Positions 44,851-54,843 of a stretch of DNA of 64,000 nt are shown piece after piece. The notes beneath the pieces are model-generated. The model was not told the origin of the DNA. It saw nothing but the letters and a program-made list of their open reading frames with translations, and did not search any database. The stretch lies in the NCBI GenBank assembly GCA_023384415.1, contig JAHDWJ010000001.1:144699-208698 (forward strand), given 5' to 3'. Source of the stretch: Anaerolineae bacterium. GTDB lineage: Bacteria > Chloroflexota > Anaerolineae > Promineifilales > Promineifilaceae. Made by a program: the position numbers and the translations under genes. Each line of letters starts with the position of its first letter. The first letter of the stretch is position 1.

Positions 44851-45287
44851 AAGTACTCTTCTTTAAGGTTTATGCCTCTGAAGAAGTCAAGCTTTGGGCT
44901 TGCCTGGAACACAGCCCGCCCCAAAAGGCTGACTTCTGGCCTGAGTAATTATTTGGATTTGTCAAGAAAACGCACTGCAAGTATAACACACGGCTAACGA
45001 TTAACATAATAAAATAGCACCGCCTCACGAACAATAAAACCTACCCTACATCCACCCTGTACCTGGTCAACATAAAATCTGGTGAACATAAAATTTGTAC
45101 GCCCTATGGAGTTATGATAACATTGCCCCAACGAGGGGATGTCACCAGCGCAGGGTGTTTCGTCAGAACCATTTAGCAAGACAAACGTATTTTTTTGTTT
45201 CCTTAAGTTTAGCGTTCAGAGTCAAGGGCCTAAGTAGCCCATTTTTACCTCTGGTACTAAACGCCAGTCTTTAAGGTAGGTGACATT
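44851..45287. other. 437-base gene-free region between divergent genes
   Basis: AT-rich compared with flanking genes. It must contain the promoters of argF (minus) and of the 45288 gene (plus). On the minus strand TATACT near 44980 is a possible -10, but no good -35 pairs with it. Direct repeats AACATAAAATCTGG / AACATAAAATTTGT lie near 45070-45095. I see no riboswitch, RNA gene or convincing small reading frame. Confidence 0.5.
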
Positions 45288-46322
45288 ATGGATTTCATCC
45301 GCAAACAGCCCATATTAGGTATGGTTCTGGGCTTCCTTGTGGGGCTAATAATTGGTCTACCCATCCTGGGATGGGGACTTTGGCCTGTGCAATGGACCAA
45401 CGCCGGCCCCCAGGACCTGACTGCTTCAACTCGCAGAGCGTACATTTTGGCCGTGGCTGATTCGTACTCCTCCCGGCGCGATGATGCCCGCGTCCAGGAA
45501 GCCTTCGCCCTCTGGCCTGAAGCTCCCCAAGAAATTTGCCGCTTAGCCCTGACCGAACAAGACCCCGCCGATCAACAAAGATTAACCTTCCTGGCTGCTG
45601 TTCTTAGTGGCAATCCCACTTTTTGTGCCCAGTTTGCCGGACAGGTGCCCACGACCGAAGGAGAAGGACGAGGCAGTACCCTGTTTATCATTTGCCTCCT
45701 GCTCATCATTTTACTCCTGGTGTTGTTCCTGCTTTTCCGCATCGCTACCCGGCGTGGCGGCTCTACCCGCCCCAGCTATGAAATGCATGTGGATAAACCC
45801 ACCGAAGGGCCGATGGTGGATGAAGGGATGGATACCGGGGCAACAATGGTACCCATTGCTCGCTTTACTACCACGTATAACCGCGGTCATGATACCTATG
45901 ATGACTCTTTTAGCGTTGAAAATAGCAATGGGGACTTTTTAGGCGAATGTGGTGTCGGTATCTCAGAATCTCTTGGGGGTGACAGTCCTAAAAACGTAAC
46001 GGCGATGGAAGTGTGGTTGTTTGACAAAAATGACATCCGCACCATTACCAAAGTAATGATGACCCAACATGCCTATTATGATGAAGCCATTACGGCCAAA
46101 CTGGCAACCAAAGGGGAACCCGCCCTGCTTCGTCCAGGTGAAGTAGTTGCCTTGGAAACCAATTCCCTCATTATCAACGCCCGCATTCTGGATATGGAAT
46201 ATGGGGACAACCCTGATATGCCTCCCGACAGTTACCTGGAGCGGATCACCATTGAACTTTCGGCCTGGGCCAAAGAAGACGCTGAAGGCGGTGGTATGGC
46301 GGATGATATGTTGAATTACTAA
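45288..46322 (+). CDS. Two-helix membrane protein of unknown function
   Basis: 344 residues. Helix 1 (ILGMVLGFLVGLIIGLPILGWGLWP), an extracytoplasmic domain of about 95 residues with two Cys, helix 2 (LFIICLLLIILLLVLFLLF) and a cytoplasmic beta-rich domain (ARFTTTYNRGHDTYDDSFSVENSNGDFLGECGVGISESLGGD, VTAMEVWLFDKNDIRTITKVMMT). I do not recognise a named family. AGGTAGGTGAC before the ATG is a reasonable ribosome site, and a strong terminator follows 22 bases after the stop, so the gene is monocistronic. Confidence 0.8.
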   Translation: MDFIRKQPILGMVLGFLVGLIIGLPILGWGLWPVQWTNAGPQDLTASTRRAYILAVADSYSSRRDDARVQEAFALWPEAPQEICRLALTEQDPADQQRLTFLAAVLSGNPTFCAQFAGQVPTTEGEGRGSTLFIICLLLIILLLVLFLLFRIATRRGGSTRPSYEMHVDKPTEGPMVDEGMDTGATMVPIARFTTTYNRGHDTYDDSFSVENSNGDFLGECGVGISESLGGDSPKNVTAMEVWLFDKNDIRTITKVMMTQHAYYDEAITAKLATKGEPALLRPGEVVALETNSLIINARILDMEYGDNPDMPPDSYLERITIELSAWAKEDAEGGGMADDMLNY

Positions 46323-46343
46323 TACTTTTCACCGCAGGATAAT

Positions 46344-46377
46344 AAAAAAGCCGGGCTAATTAGCCCGGCTTTTTTTA
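46344..46377. terminator. Bidirectional Rho-independent terminator
   Basis: AGCCGGGCTA/ATTAGCCCGGCT is a perfect 22-base palindrome with an A-run before and seven T after. It closes both the 45288 gene and the convergent dGTPase gene. Confidence 0.95.
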
Positions 46378-46442
46378 TTACCCTGTAGGCGCGTAAGCTC
46401 TCTGGCAGAAATCTCCACCAGAGGGAACGATTAGATTATGGC

Positions 46443-47597
46443 TCAGGCGAGAGTGAATGGATCAAAGAGGCGCTGCCATTCTTGCAAAGCATAACGGTCT
46501 GTCATACCGGCAATATAATCGGTGACAACTTGTTCCAGTGGGGCTGAATCGAGCCGCTGATGGGTTTCCGTAGGTAACATGCGTGGCTCTTTGATATAAG
46601 CCTGGAATAGTTCGGTGACAAAACGCTCGGCTTTGGCCTGCATCCGTATGAGCCGGTAATGACGATACATTCGTTCATACAAAAATGCTTTTAGCTGTTT
46701 TACCATAGCGGCGACAGGGGGTGAAAATTGCACCAGGGTTGCTGGATGGGATTCTACTTTTTCCGGGCTGTCAATGGTATGCTGGTCTAAGAAGGCTGAA
46801 GTGGTCGTGATGACATCAGAGACGAGTAAGCCTACCATTTCGCGGATGATTTCGTGGCGAATGAGAGTTGTGAATGGGCCTTTATCCCAATTGATCCGAC
46901 CTCTCAGATCACGCCATAAATCAAGCTGCTCTAATTCGGCAACGGTGAATAAGCCTGCCCGCAGCCCATCATCCAGGTCATGAGAATCGTAAGCGATGGG
47001 ATCAGCAAAATTGGTGATTTGGGCTTCGATGCTGGGGCGTTTATCAGGTTCGTATTGGGTAGCTTCACTTTTGTCGTAAGTTGTCTCGTGTTTAAGCATC
47101 CCGGCGCGGGTTTCATAAGTCAGATTGAGGCCCGGGAAGAGGGGATACCGGTTTTCTAACTGGGTAACGACGCGATAGCTTTGGGTGTTATGGTTGAAGC
47201 CGCTGCCAAATTGCTTAAGTAGTTTGTTGAGAGCAGATTCACCGGCATGGCCGAAGGGGGGATGTCCCAGGTCATGCGCCAGGCAGATGGCTTCGGTGAG
47301 ATCAGGATTAGCCCCTAGCCCGGCGGCAATGGAGCGGCCTAGTTGGGCAACTTCCAGGGTGTGGGTGAGGCGGGTGCGGTAATGGTCTCCTTCTAAGATG
47401 ACGAAGACCTGGGTTTTGTACTCCAGACGGCGAAAGGCGGTGGTGTGGATAATACGATCCCGGTCTCGTTGGAAGGCGGTGCGGCTGGTAGATTCAGGTT
47501 CGGGGTGGGCGCGGCCGCGACTGTTCCCACTCAGTGACGCATATGGTGCCAGAGCTTGCCGCTCCAATTGTTCCCGTTTTTCTCGGTTATAAATCAT
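46443..47597 (-). CDS. dgt: Deoxyguanosinetriphosphate triphosphohydrolase-like protein
   Basis: 384 residues, the short dGTPase class. HD-superfamily ligands are visible: TAFRRLEYKTQVF, HYRTRLTHTLEVAQLGRSIA (first His), LAHDLGHPPFGHAGE (HD) and ADPIAYDSHDLDDGLRAG (late Asp). It cleaves dGTP or other dNTPs to the nucleoside and triphosphate, affecting dNTP balance. The N-terminus SGNSRGRAHPEPESTSRTAFQRDRDRIIHT is typical of the family. Confidence 0.95.
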   Translation of the reverse strand: MIYNREKREQLERQALAPYASLSGNSRGRAHPEPESTSRTAFQRDRDRIIHTTAFRRLEYKTQVFVILEGDHYRTRLTHTLEVAQLGRSIAAGLGANPDLTEAICLAHDLGHPPFGHAGESALNKLLKQFGSGFNHNTQSYRVVTQLENRYPLFPGLNLTYETRAGMLKHETTYDKSEATQYEPDKRPSIEAQITNFADPIAYDSHDLDDGLRAGLFTVAELEQLDLWRDLRGRINWDKGPFTTLIRHEIIREMVGLLVSDVITTTSAFLDQHTIDSPEKVESHPATLVQFSPPVAAMVKQLKAFLYERMYRHYRLIRMQAKAERFVTELFQAYIKEPRMLPTETHQRLDSAPLEQVVTDYIAGMTDRYALQEWQRLFDPFTLA

Positions 47598-47788
47598 AAA
47601 ACAACTCCTATTTGCGGTGGCCGGATAAAGGGAAGACGGATATCGTCACCTGTAGCCCGGCAGCTTGACAGCGAAAACGCGAAACCAGGAACGGAAAATT
47701 TACCTTCCTACTTGCCATAACGTTGGGGCAAGTGTAACATAAACTCATGGTACAGTGAAGCGGGGTACTCCCCACCGGAGAGTGCAAG

Positions 47789-48523
47789 GTGTTTAATCTC
47801 TCATCAATGCGTATGGCTTTTGCTGTTTTATTGATCGCCAGTTTGTTAGCCCTGGCCGTGTTTTGGGTTATCCTGGAACTGCAACGGAATAACCCCAATC
47901 CCCCCACCGTTGAACAGCCTGTCGCGGATGCTGGGGCGGTTGTTTTCCCAACGGATCGCCGGATAGAACAGCTTTTTGTGGATGGGTCTTTTGTTCAGTT
48001 AGAAGTTCTTTTTAGCAAGGATATTATTACAGAAGCGGAATGGAACTCCCTGAACCAGGTGCCTGCGCCCCAAACGGAACTCCCGCCCCCTGTCGATATT
48101 GCTCAAGCTCAGCCCCCACCAGAACCAACCCCCATTGCGCCTGACTTTACTGCCCCTACAGCAGTGGTGGTTCAGCCCGCAGTGGCCGTACCGGCCGCTG
48201 TAGACAAGGTAATCTTTAAAGAATATACGGTTATGCCAGGGGATAGTTTATATAGCATTGCCCGCGCCAATAACAGTTCAATTGAGCTGATGGCCCTGCA
48301 CGGCATTGCCGCCAACCAAATGGTGCCAGGCACAGTGCTTCCCCGTTTGCCTTATGCTAATCCGGCTTATTGTCCGGGCTATACCGCTTATGTAGTACGG
48401 GACCATGACACAGTGTTCAGCATTGCCCGGACGCGGGGAACAACTGTAGCCATCATTGCCCAACTCAACCGCCTGGACGCCAATTACACTATTTTTGCGG
48501 CCGATGTGATTTGCGTTCCTTGA
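47789..48523 (+). CDS. Membrane-anchored double-LysM protein
   Basis: 244 residues. A single N-terminal helix (MAFAVLLIASLLALAVFWVIL), a Pro-rich linker (PAPQTELPPPVDIAQAQPPPEPTPIAP), then two LysM domains: EYTVMPGDSLYSIARANNSSIELMALHG and AYVVRDHDTVFSIARTRGTTVAIIAQLN. LysM binds peptidoglycan or related glycans. GTG 47789 has GGAG upstream; an ATG at 47807 is the alternative. No catalytic domain. Confidence 0.85.
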   Translation: MFNLSSMRMAFAVLLIASLLALAVFWVILELQRNNPNPPTVEQPVADAGAVVFPTDRRIEQLFVDGSFVQLEVLFSKDIITEAEWNSLNQVPAPQTELPPPVDIAQAQPPPEPTPIAPDFTAPTAVVVQPAVAVPAAVDKVIFKEYTVMPGDSLYSIARANNSSIELMALHGIAANQMVPGTVLPRLPYANPAYCPGYTAYVVRDHDTVFSIARTRGTTVAIIAQLNRLDANYTIFAADVICVP

Positions 48524-48532
48524 TGACGGAGA

Positions 48533-48583
48533 ACCGATGACGGATGACGGATAAGTGAATCACCTCCGTCATCGGTCATCGGT
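48533..48583. repeat. Simple-repeat hairpin (ACCGATGACGG type)
   Basis: ACCGATGACGGATGACGGA (48533-48551) and TCCGTCATCGGTCATCGGT (48565-48583) are complementary at 18 of 19 positions. Each arm is itself a degenerate GATGACG tandem. It may terminate the LysM gene, but there is no T-run. Confidence 0.7.
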
Positions 48584-48601
48584 CTTTCGCCCTTCGTCTC
48601 C

Positions 48602-50911
48602 ATGCCTCAACCTGCTTCCCCCCGCCGCGATTATGGCCTGCTGGTTGGTCTGCTCCTGGCCTTTCTCCTTTTAGGATTCACCTACAGCATCGTTAATCCT
48701 TTGTATGAGGCGACGGATGAACTGCGCCATTATCGTTTTGTGCGTTATTTAGTGGAAAATCGCCGTTTGCCAGTACAAGGTGAAGAGGAATGTCGCTCCC
48801 AGAGCCATCATCCACCTTTGTTTTATGCTTTTGGGGCCCTGGTCACGGCCTGGGTTAAGATGGATAAACCGCTTTGTTACACGCCTCCGACAAATCCATT
48901 TTGGGCGTATCGGTATGGGGAGGTGGGGGTGGATAATAAAAGCCAATATTTGCACGGGGAGGATGAGGCGTTTCCCTGGCGTGGTGATGCGCTGGCGGCC
49001 CACATAGTGCGGGGGCTGAATGTGTTGATTGGCGCGGTAGTGGTGTGGCTCACCTGGCTGACAGCCCGGCTGTTGTGGCCGGATGATGGTTGGATGGGGT
49101 TAGGCGCGGCCGCGTTCGTCGCCTTTAATCCCATGTTTCTGTATATGGCCGGAGCCATCAACAACGACATCATAGCTGCGTGCAGCGGGGCACTCATCAC
49201 CTATGTCGGGGTGCGGCTGCTCCATGACCCGGCCGGCCTTAGCCGGCGCTGGGGCATTTGGTTGGGTCTGGCTTTTGGGTTTGCCTTGATGAGTAAATTT
49301 AATATGGCTGCGGCCGCGCTCCTCATTGAAGCCGTCATCTCTTGGGTGGCCTGGCGTAGAAAACAGGGGCGGCTCTGGCTGGAACTCAACCTACTCATCA
49401 CCGCCACCACCCTGGCCGTTGCCGGGTGGTGGTTCCTGCGCAACTATCTTGTTTATGGCGACCCGACCGGCTTCCAGGAGGTGACTGAGTTATGGGGAAT
49501 GCGCGATCCCCGCACCAGCTTTGGCGTGGCCTGGAGCGAATGGTCATCCGTCTGGAGCAGTTTGTGGGGACGGTTTGGTTTTGGGCAAATTCCCTTACCC
49601 CAGAGAGTGTACCAACTGCTGTGGGGGATGACCCTGTTTGCGGCCGCGGGTCTCATCATCGAACTGTTCAGTAAAAACAGCACCTCCCGTGCATCGCGTA
49701 TCACGTTTCACCCCAGCCTCATTTACCTCATCCTCACCGTTGCCCTGTTCGCCGCTGTTGTCTTTGCTTATATGCTCGTCAGTCCGGCCGGGTCTATGGG
49801 GAGATTCTTCTTTCCCGGACTGCCCGCGCTTGCTTTGCTGCTCATGTTTGGCCTCACCCGCGCTGCCACTTTCCTGATCGCGCTCATCGAACAAATCGCA
49901 ACGCGCCGCAGCGCACGGCCCATTCCTCACCGCCCGTGGCTTACAGCTAACTTCTCACTGCTCATTACCCTGGCCATGCTGTCATTCGCTCTGGTGGCCT
50001 TGTTTGGCTATCTGCGCCCAGCCTATGCACGGCCGCCTACCTTTGCCACTACCGATCCCCTGCCTAACCCGATCCAGGCCCAATTTGATTTCATCGCCAA
50101 TTTACGTGGTTATGAACTCAGTGCCCCTACCCTGCACCCTGGCGAGCCGCTGGATATTACGTTGTACTGGGAAGTGACCGGGCAGCCACCAGGCAACTTT
50201 TTGCTCTTTGTTCATCTCCGCAACGACCTGGGGCTGATGGTTGCCCAGCGGGATACCCACCCTGGTCTGGGCAACTTCCCTAGCAGTCAATGGCAGACAG
50301 GAGATCGCTTTGTGGATACAATTCGCCTCTATCTACCGGAGACGGCTTATGCCCCAGATCAACTAACTGTTCAGATTGGTTTGTATGCCCCAGAGGGGTA
50401 CCGCCTGGGCATTACGGCCCGCGATGGGCAGGAGTTAGGGGACAGTCTGGTATTGGGGGAAATCAGGCTGCGGCCGCGTTCCGACACCCTGCCCAATCCC
50501 CAGGCCCATAATTTTAACAATGAGATTCATTTGCTGGGGTATAGTTACAGCGGCCGCGACCTGCATCCCGGTGACACCCTGGACATTACCTTATTCTGGC
50601 AGGCCCAGCGGGGCAACTTGCCCCAATACACAGTTGAAATCCACCTGGTAGATGAGCAAGGGCACGTATACGCTCGCGCTGACAACCGTCCGGTGAATGG
50701 ACAATCGCCGACGACAGGCTGGCAGCGATGGCAAAACATAACTGATACCCATTCTTTGCTAATCCCGTTAGATATTTCTCCTAATTCCTATCAAATTCAC
50801 GTTTCCCTTCTTGACGAGCAGACTGGCCTTCGTCAAAATAGAGTTGCTCCTGATGGACATTGGATTGATAATCAGTTGTTATTAGCACCGCTGCGAATCA
50901 CTTTGCCCTGA
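48602..50911 (+). CDS. GT-C-like membrane protein with two C-terminal beta-sandwich repeats
   Basis: 769 residues. Residues 1-470 hold 11 or so helices with a first external loop containing YEATDELRHYRFVRYLVENRRLPVQ, an acidic loop as in PMT/DUF2142-type GT-C proteins. The remainder is two tandem ~130-residue repeats; compare LHPGEPLDITLYWEVTGQPP with LHPGDTLDITLFWQAQRGNL, and FLLFVHLRNDLGLMVAQRD with YTVEIHLVDEQGHVYARAD. These look like extracytoplasmic beta-sandwiches. The role in glycan transfer is inferred. Its TGA overlaps the ATG of the kinase gene by one base. Confidence 0.8.
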   Translation: MPQPASPRRDYGLLVGLLLAFLLLGFTYSIVNPLYEATDELRHYRFVRYLVENRRLPVQGEEECRSQSHHPPLFYAFGALVTAWVKMDKPLCYTPPTNPFWAYRYGEVGVDNKSQYLHGEDEAFPWRGDALAAHIVRGLNVLIGAVVVWLTWLTARLLWPDDGWMGLGAAAFVAFNPMFLYMAGAINNDIIAACSGALITYVGVRLLHDPAGLSRRWGIWLGLAFGFALMSKFNMAAAALLIEAVISWVAWRRKQGRLWLELNLLITATTLAVAGWWFLRNYLVYGDPTGFQEVTELWGMRDPRTSFGVAWSEWSSVWSSLWGRFGFGQIPLPQRVYQLLWGMTLFAAAGLIIELFSKNSTSRASRITFHPSLIYLILTVALFAAVVFAYMLVSPAGSMGRFFFPGLPALALLLMFGLTRAATFLIALIEQIATRRSARPIPHRPWLTANFSLLITLAMLSFALVALFGYLRPAYARPPTFATTDPLPNPIQAQFDFIANLRGYELSAPTLHPGEPLDITLYWEVTGQPPGNFLLFVHLRNDLGLMVAQRDTHPGLGNFPSSQWQTGDRFVDTIRLYLPETAYAPDQLTVQIGLYAPEGYRLGITARDGQELGDSLVLGEIRLRPRSDTLPNPQAHNFNNEIHLLGYSYSGRDLHPGDTLDITLFWQAQRGNLPQYTVEIHLVDEQGHVYARADNRPVNGQSPTTGWQRWQNITDTHSLLIPLDISPNSYQIHVSLLDEQTGLRQNRVAPDGHWIDNQLLLAPLRITLP

Positions 50912-53900
50912 TGAATCTATCTGAACGCTCCCGCCGGTCTCTGGTTAGCGGTTTACTCTTTTTAGGCAGTATCGTTTATGTTGCCTGGCTTATTATTGCT
51001 TTGGGCAACCAGAATCGCCTCTTCCCCGGTTTTTTCCGTGACCCTAACCTGGTGGTCAATGTCGTTGGTCCCTCCACCTGGCCCCCCAAATTAGTAGACC
51101 CCCCCTTAGAACACCCGGAACGGCTCGTCGCTGTCAATGACCAACCCGTTACCAGCAACCAACAGTTAAATGGCCTACTAGACGCGGCCCGACCCGATGA
51201 ACAATGGCAAATGGCTTTTGTTCATCCCGATGGTTCCAGCCGTACCGTTACCCTGCCTGTCTTTGCCATGAGCAGCGAAGATTTCAGCCGTTATTTCTGG
51301 CTGCCCTATCTCATTGGGGCCTTTATTTTGTTGGTGGGGTTTTGGGCGTTTCGCGTCCACCCCGATGCCCCGGTAGCCCAACATTTTGCCATTTTTTCCC
51401 TATTGGCCGCCTTTAGTACCGGGGGTTTGTATGATATGCTCACAACCCAGGTGTTTGCCCGCCTCTGGCTGACAGGGATCGTCGGGGTTGGAGCCGCCAA
51501 TTTATATACCGCCCTGGCCTTTACCTATAAACCAGTCTGGTTCCGTGAGAATTTCCTGTGGCGTTGGCTACCGCTGGCAATTGTCATCCCCATTTTTCTC
51601 TGGGGGCAGCTTGTTTTATACAACGGCAATACCCCCTGGCTGTATGTGGTGCCGTGGCGAGTGGCTTATGTAGTTGATGGGCTGTTTCTCCTGCTCTCCC
51701 TGGCTCTGTTTGTTTATCGGGCGTTGGCTTCTCCGGTGCCATTGGCCCGCCAACAAGGGCGTGTTATCAGTCTGGCTGCTTTTTGTGGCTTTTTTCCCAT
51801 CACCATCTGGTTCCTCAATGCCGGATATATCCCATTTGATCCCGCCTTTTTCCTGCTGCCCACGCTTATTTACCCCCTGGGGATGGGGTATACCATTATT
51901 CGTTACCGGCTGCTCAATGTGGATGTGGTGCTGCGCCGGGCTGTTACCTATGCGTTTCTAACTATTGCCTTGATGTTGGCTTTGGGCTTGGTGACGGCGT
52001 TTGTCAGCTCAGTGTTGGGGGTAATGGTGAGTGGGGAAAATGCCGCCTTGTTGATTGCCCTGGTGCTGCTGATTACGTTCCTGTTTGATCCGTTGCGGCA
52101 GCGGGTGCAGATATTGGTGGATGAGTATGTGTTGTCGCGGCCGCAATATGAGCGCCTCCTCATCCAATATAATAAAGAACTCACCTCTGTTGGTGAATTG
52201 GAAGGAGGAGCTACCCTACTACTCCAATATGTCCGGCGTGGTGTTCCCCATACGGATGTCCAACTGTTTTTACCCGATACGGAACAGGCCTATTACAAAC
52301 CATACCCCACAGGGACAGCGGTCGAAATTGAAGCCGATGATCCATTCATTTCCCTATTAGCCCGCGACCGAGGGGCGATTGTTTTGATCGATGAACCTAC
52401 CTGGCCTGAAGAGTGGCGGCCGCATCAACCCCTCATCCAAAAAATGAACGCCGCCATTCTCGTCCCCCTCATCAGTAACCAGCAGCTTATTGGCTGGATC
52501 GCCCTCTCGCGCAAACATAACCAGGAACGGTTCGCCACCGAAGAGATCAATTTCCTCAACGCCCTGGCCGATCAATCCTTATTGGGCATTGAACGAGTAC
52601 GCGCCATGCGCCGCCTGGAAAACCGGGTAGCCGAAATGAACGATCTCAGCCGCTTCTCCCAATCCCTCAACATCACCCAGGGCTTAGATCAACTGCTAGA
52701 CATCATCGTGGCCGATTCCATGCGCCTGCTGCAGAGCCGTGATTTCGCGGTCATTTTGCATGAACCCGGTACACGGCTCATGTACACCGCTTATTATGTA
52801 GAAGATAACCGCCGTCGCCGCGATTATGAAGGGGCAGATAAGCTAATCAAAGACCCCCACGTGCAAGAGGTATTACAAACCGGTCAGATGATGCTGACCA
52901 CCGGTTCTGGGCCGGGAGAATGGCTGGTTGCCCCCTTAAAAGCAGGGGCAGAAATCATTGGTTTGTTACAGGGTAAACGAGGGTCAGATCAACGCCCCTT
53001 TACCGACCGGCAGAAACAACTATTTAATTTTTACGCCAACAATGCCGCCACGGCCCTGGCTCGTTATCAAGCCAATGAGCAAACAAAGGAGCGGGCACAG
53101 CAGTTAGAAACGTTAAACGAGGTTATCCGTACCCTCAACTCTATTCGTGAGCCAGATAGTTTGCTAGATTTGATTTTGGACAAATCTATCGAGATGCTCA
53201 ATGCTGAGGCGGGCAGCTTTTTGATTGTCGATCAGGCAACAGGGGAGTTAGAGTTTCGCCTGGTGCGCGGCCCTACCGGGCAAAGTTTGTTAGGCACACG
53301 GCTGCCTATTGGTACGGGAGTAGCCGGTACAGTAGCTCAAACCGGGCAGCCGGCTATTGTCAACAAAGCTCAGGAAGACCCACGCTGGTTTGCCGGTGTG
53401 GACAGCAGCACCCAATTTACCACCCAATCTATCCTCTCTGCGCCCCTCATTCACCAGAATGAAGTGTGGGGGGTATTGCAAATTGTCAATAAGCGGAACA
53501 AAGCCCCGTTTAATGAGTTAGACCTGACGCTTATCAATACATTTGCCGGGCAGGCGGTGGTAGCCATGGATAATGCGCGCCTGTTGCAGCAGACCGATCA
53601 GGCGTTGCAACGACGGGTGCATGAGCTGGCGATTTTGCAGCAGTTGGGGCGAAATCTCAATACAACCCTGGATCTGCACCGAGTGTTGGAGATGACCCTG
53701 GATTGGGCCATCCTGATTTGTGAAGCAACGGCCGGCAGTATTTTGTTGACCGATGAGTCAGATCGGTTGCTAACCTTTGTGAGCCAAAATTATGCCCGTG
53801 ATTTTGCCCTCCCTGCGGATACGCGGGCAACAGATGTGGGACTGGCCGGAGAAGTGATCAGCAGTGGAGAACCCCGCCTGACCCGCAATGTGCTGGAGGA

Positions 53901-54837
53901 GCCGAAATATCTCGCGGCCGCGCCCCAGACCCGCTCCCAATTGACCCTCCCCATCGTCCATAAACAGCAGGTGATTGGAGCTTTGGTGGTAGAGAGCAAT
54001 GAGTATGATGCATTTGACCAGGAAGACCAGGACGCGGCCGCCAGTCTGGTCAACGTCGCCGCCACATCCATCGCCAACGCCCAACTGTATGAACAAGTCA
54101 ACGAAGCCAACCGGGCCAAATCAGAATTCGTCTCCATGGTCTCCCATGAACTCAAAACCCCCATCACCGCCATCCGGGGATATACCGATCTCATGCTCGC
54201 CGGCCTCACCGGACAAGTCACCGACAAACAAAAATCATTCCTGGAAACCATCACCGCCAACATCAAGCGGATGGACAATTTGATCAAAGATTTGACCGAC
54301 ATCTCTCGCATAGAAACCGGTCAACTTAACGTCAACCTGGCCCCTACCTCATTCGCCAATGTCGTCAGCGAGACCATGCAGGCCACCCGCAGCATCCACG
54401 AAGGCAAAAACATATCCGTTCATCTGGATATGCCCAACGATTTACCCCCCATTATGGGAGATCATTCCCGGCTGGTGCAGGTATTGACCAATCTCCTGAG
54501 TAACGCCTACAAATATTCCCCCCCTGATACGGACGTCACCATCACGGTCAAGCCAGATTATACGCCCACAGAAAATGGGATTGAAAGCCCTCGCCCAGTC
54601 GTCGTTTGTGCCGTCAAAGATAACGGTTATGGTATCTCTCAGGAAGACCAAACCCATCTCTTTACCAAATTTTTCCGCTCCGATGACAGTAACATCCGTA
54701 CCTCCCCCGGCACCGGGCTGGGCCTCTCCATCACCAAAGGGATTATCGAACTGCACCACGGTCACATCTGGTTAGAGAGCCAATTAGGGCAGGGAACGAC
54801 ATTTGCCTTTACCGTTCCTCTGGCCCTGGCCGCTTAA
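50911..54837 (+). CDS. Membrane sensor histidine kinase with PDZ-like, multi-helix and three GAF domains
   Basis: 1308 residues. A first helix, then a PDZ-like extracytoplasmic segment (VNVVGPSTWPPKLVDPP...VAVNDQPVTSNQQLNGLL), about eight helices ending YTIIRYRLLNVDVVLRRAV, and several GAF-type domains (about 395-560, 575-700, 725-890 and 905-1060). HisKA follows with phospho-acceptor His1079 in VSMVSHELKTPITAIRGY, then HATPase with QVLTNLLSNAYKYS, DNGYGIS and GTGLGLSI. No response regulator gene adjoins. One-base overlap with the GT-C gene suggests coupled translation, so the kinase may sense envelope state. The ligand is unknown. Confidence 0.93.
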   Translation: MNLSERSRRSLVSGLLFLGSIVYVAWLIIALGNQNRLFPGFFRDPNLVVNVVGPSTWPPKLVDPPLEHPERLVAVNDQPVTSNQQLNGLLDAARPDEQWQMAFVHPDGSSRTVTLPVFAMSSEDFSRYFWLPYLIGAFILLVGFWAFRVHPDAPVAQHFAIFSLLAAFSTGGLYDMLTTQVFARLWLTGIVGVGAANLYTALAFTYKPVWFRENFLWRWLPLAIVIPIFLWGQLVLYNGNTPWLYVVPWRVAYVVDGLFLLLSLALFVYRALASPVPLARQQGRVISLAAFCGFFPITIWFLNAGYIPFDPAFFLLPTLIYPLGMGYTIIRYRLLNVDVVLRRAVTYAFLTIALMLALGLVTAFVSSVLGVMVSGENAALLIALVLLITFLFDPLRQRVQILVDEYVLSRPQYERLLIQYNKELTSVGELEGGATLLLQYVRRGVPHTDVQLFLPDTEQAYYKPYPTGTAVEIEADDPFISLLARDRGAIVLIDEPTWPEEWRPHQPLIQKMNAAILVPLISNQQLIGWIALSRKHNQERFATEEINFLNALADQSLLGIERVRAMRRLENRVAEMNDLSRFSQSLNITQGLDQLLDIIVADSMRLLQSRDFAVILHEPGTRLMYTAYYVEDNRRRRDYEGADKLIKDPHVQEVLQTGQMMLTTGSGPGEWLVAPLKAGAEIIGLLQGKRGSDQRPFTDRQKQLFNFYANNAATALARYQANEQTKERAQQLETLNEVIRTLNSIREPDSLLDLILDKSIEMLNAEAGSFLIVDQATGELEFRLVRGPTGQSLLGTRLPIGTGVAGTVAQTGQPAIVNKAQEDPRWFAGVDSSTQFTTQSILSAPLIHQNEVWGVLQIVNKRNKAPFNELDLTLINTFAGQAVVAMDNARLLQQTDQALQRRVHELAILQQLGRNLNTTLDLHRVLEMTLDWAILICEATAGSILLTDESDRLLTFVSQNYARDFALPADTRATDVGLAGEVISSGEPRLTRNVLEEPKYLAAAPQTRSQLTLPIVHKQQVIGALVVESNEYDAFDQEDQDAAASLVNVAATSIANAQLYEQVNEANRAKSEFVSMVSHELKTPITAIRGYTDLMLAGLTGQVTDKQKSFLETITANIKRMDNLIKDLTDISRIETGQLNVNLAPTSFANVVSETMQATRSIHEGKNISVHLDMPNDLPPIMGDHSRLVQVLTNLLSNAYKYSPPDTDVTITVKPDYTPTENGIESPRPVVVCAVKDNGYGISQEDQTHLFTKFFRSDDSNIRTSPGTGLGLSITKGIIELHHGHIWLESQLGQGTTFAFTVPLALAA

Positions 54838-54843
54838 GCCCAT

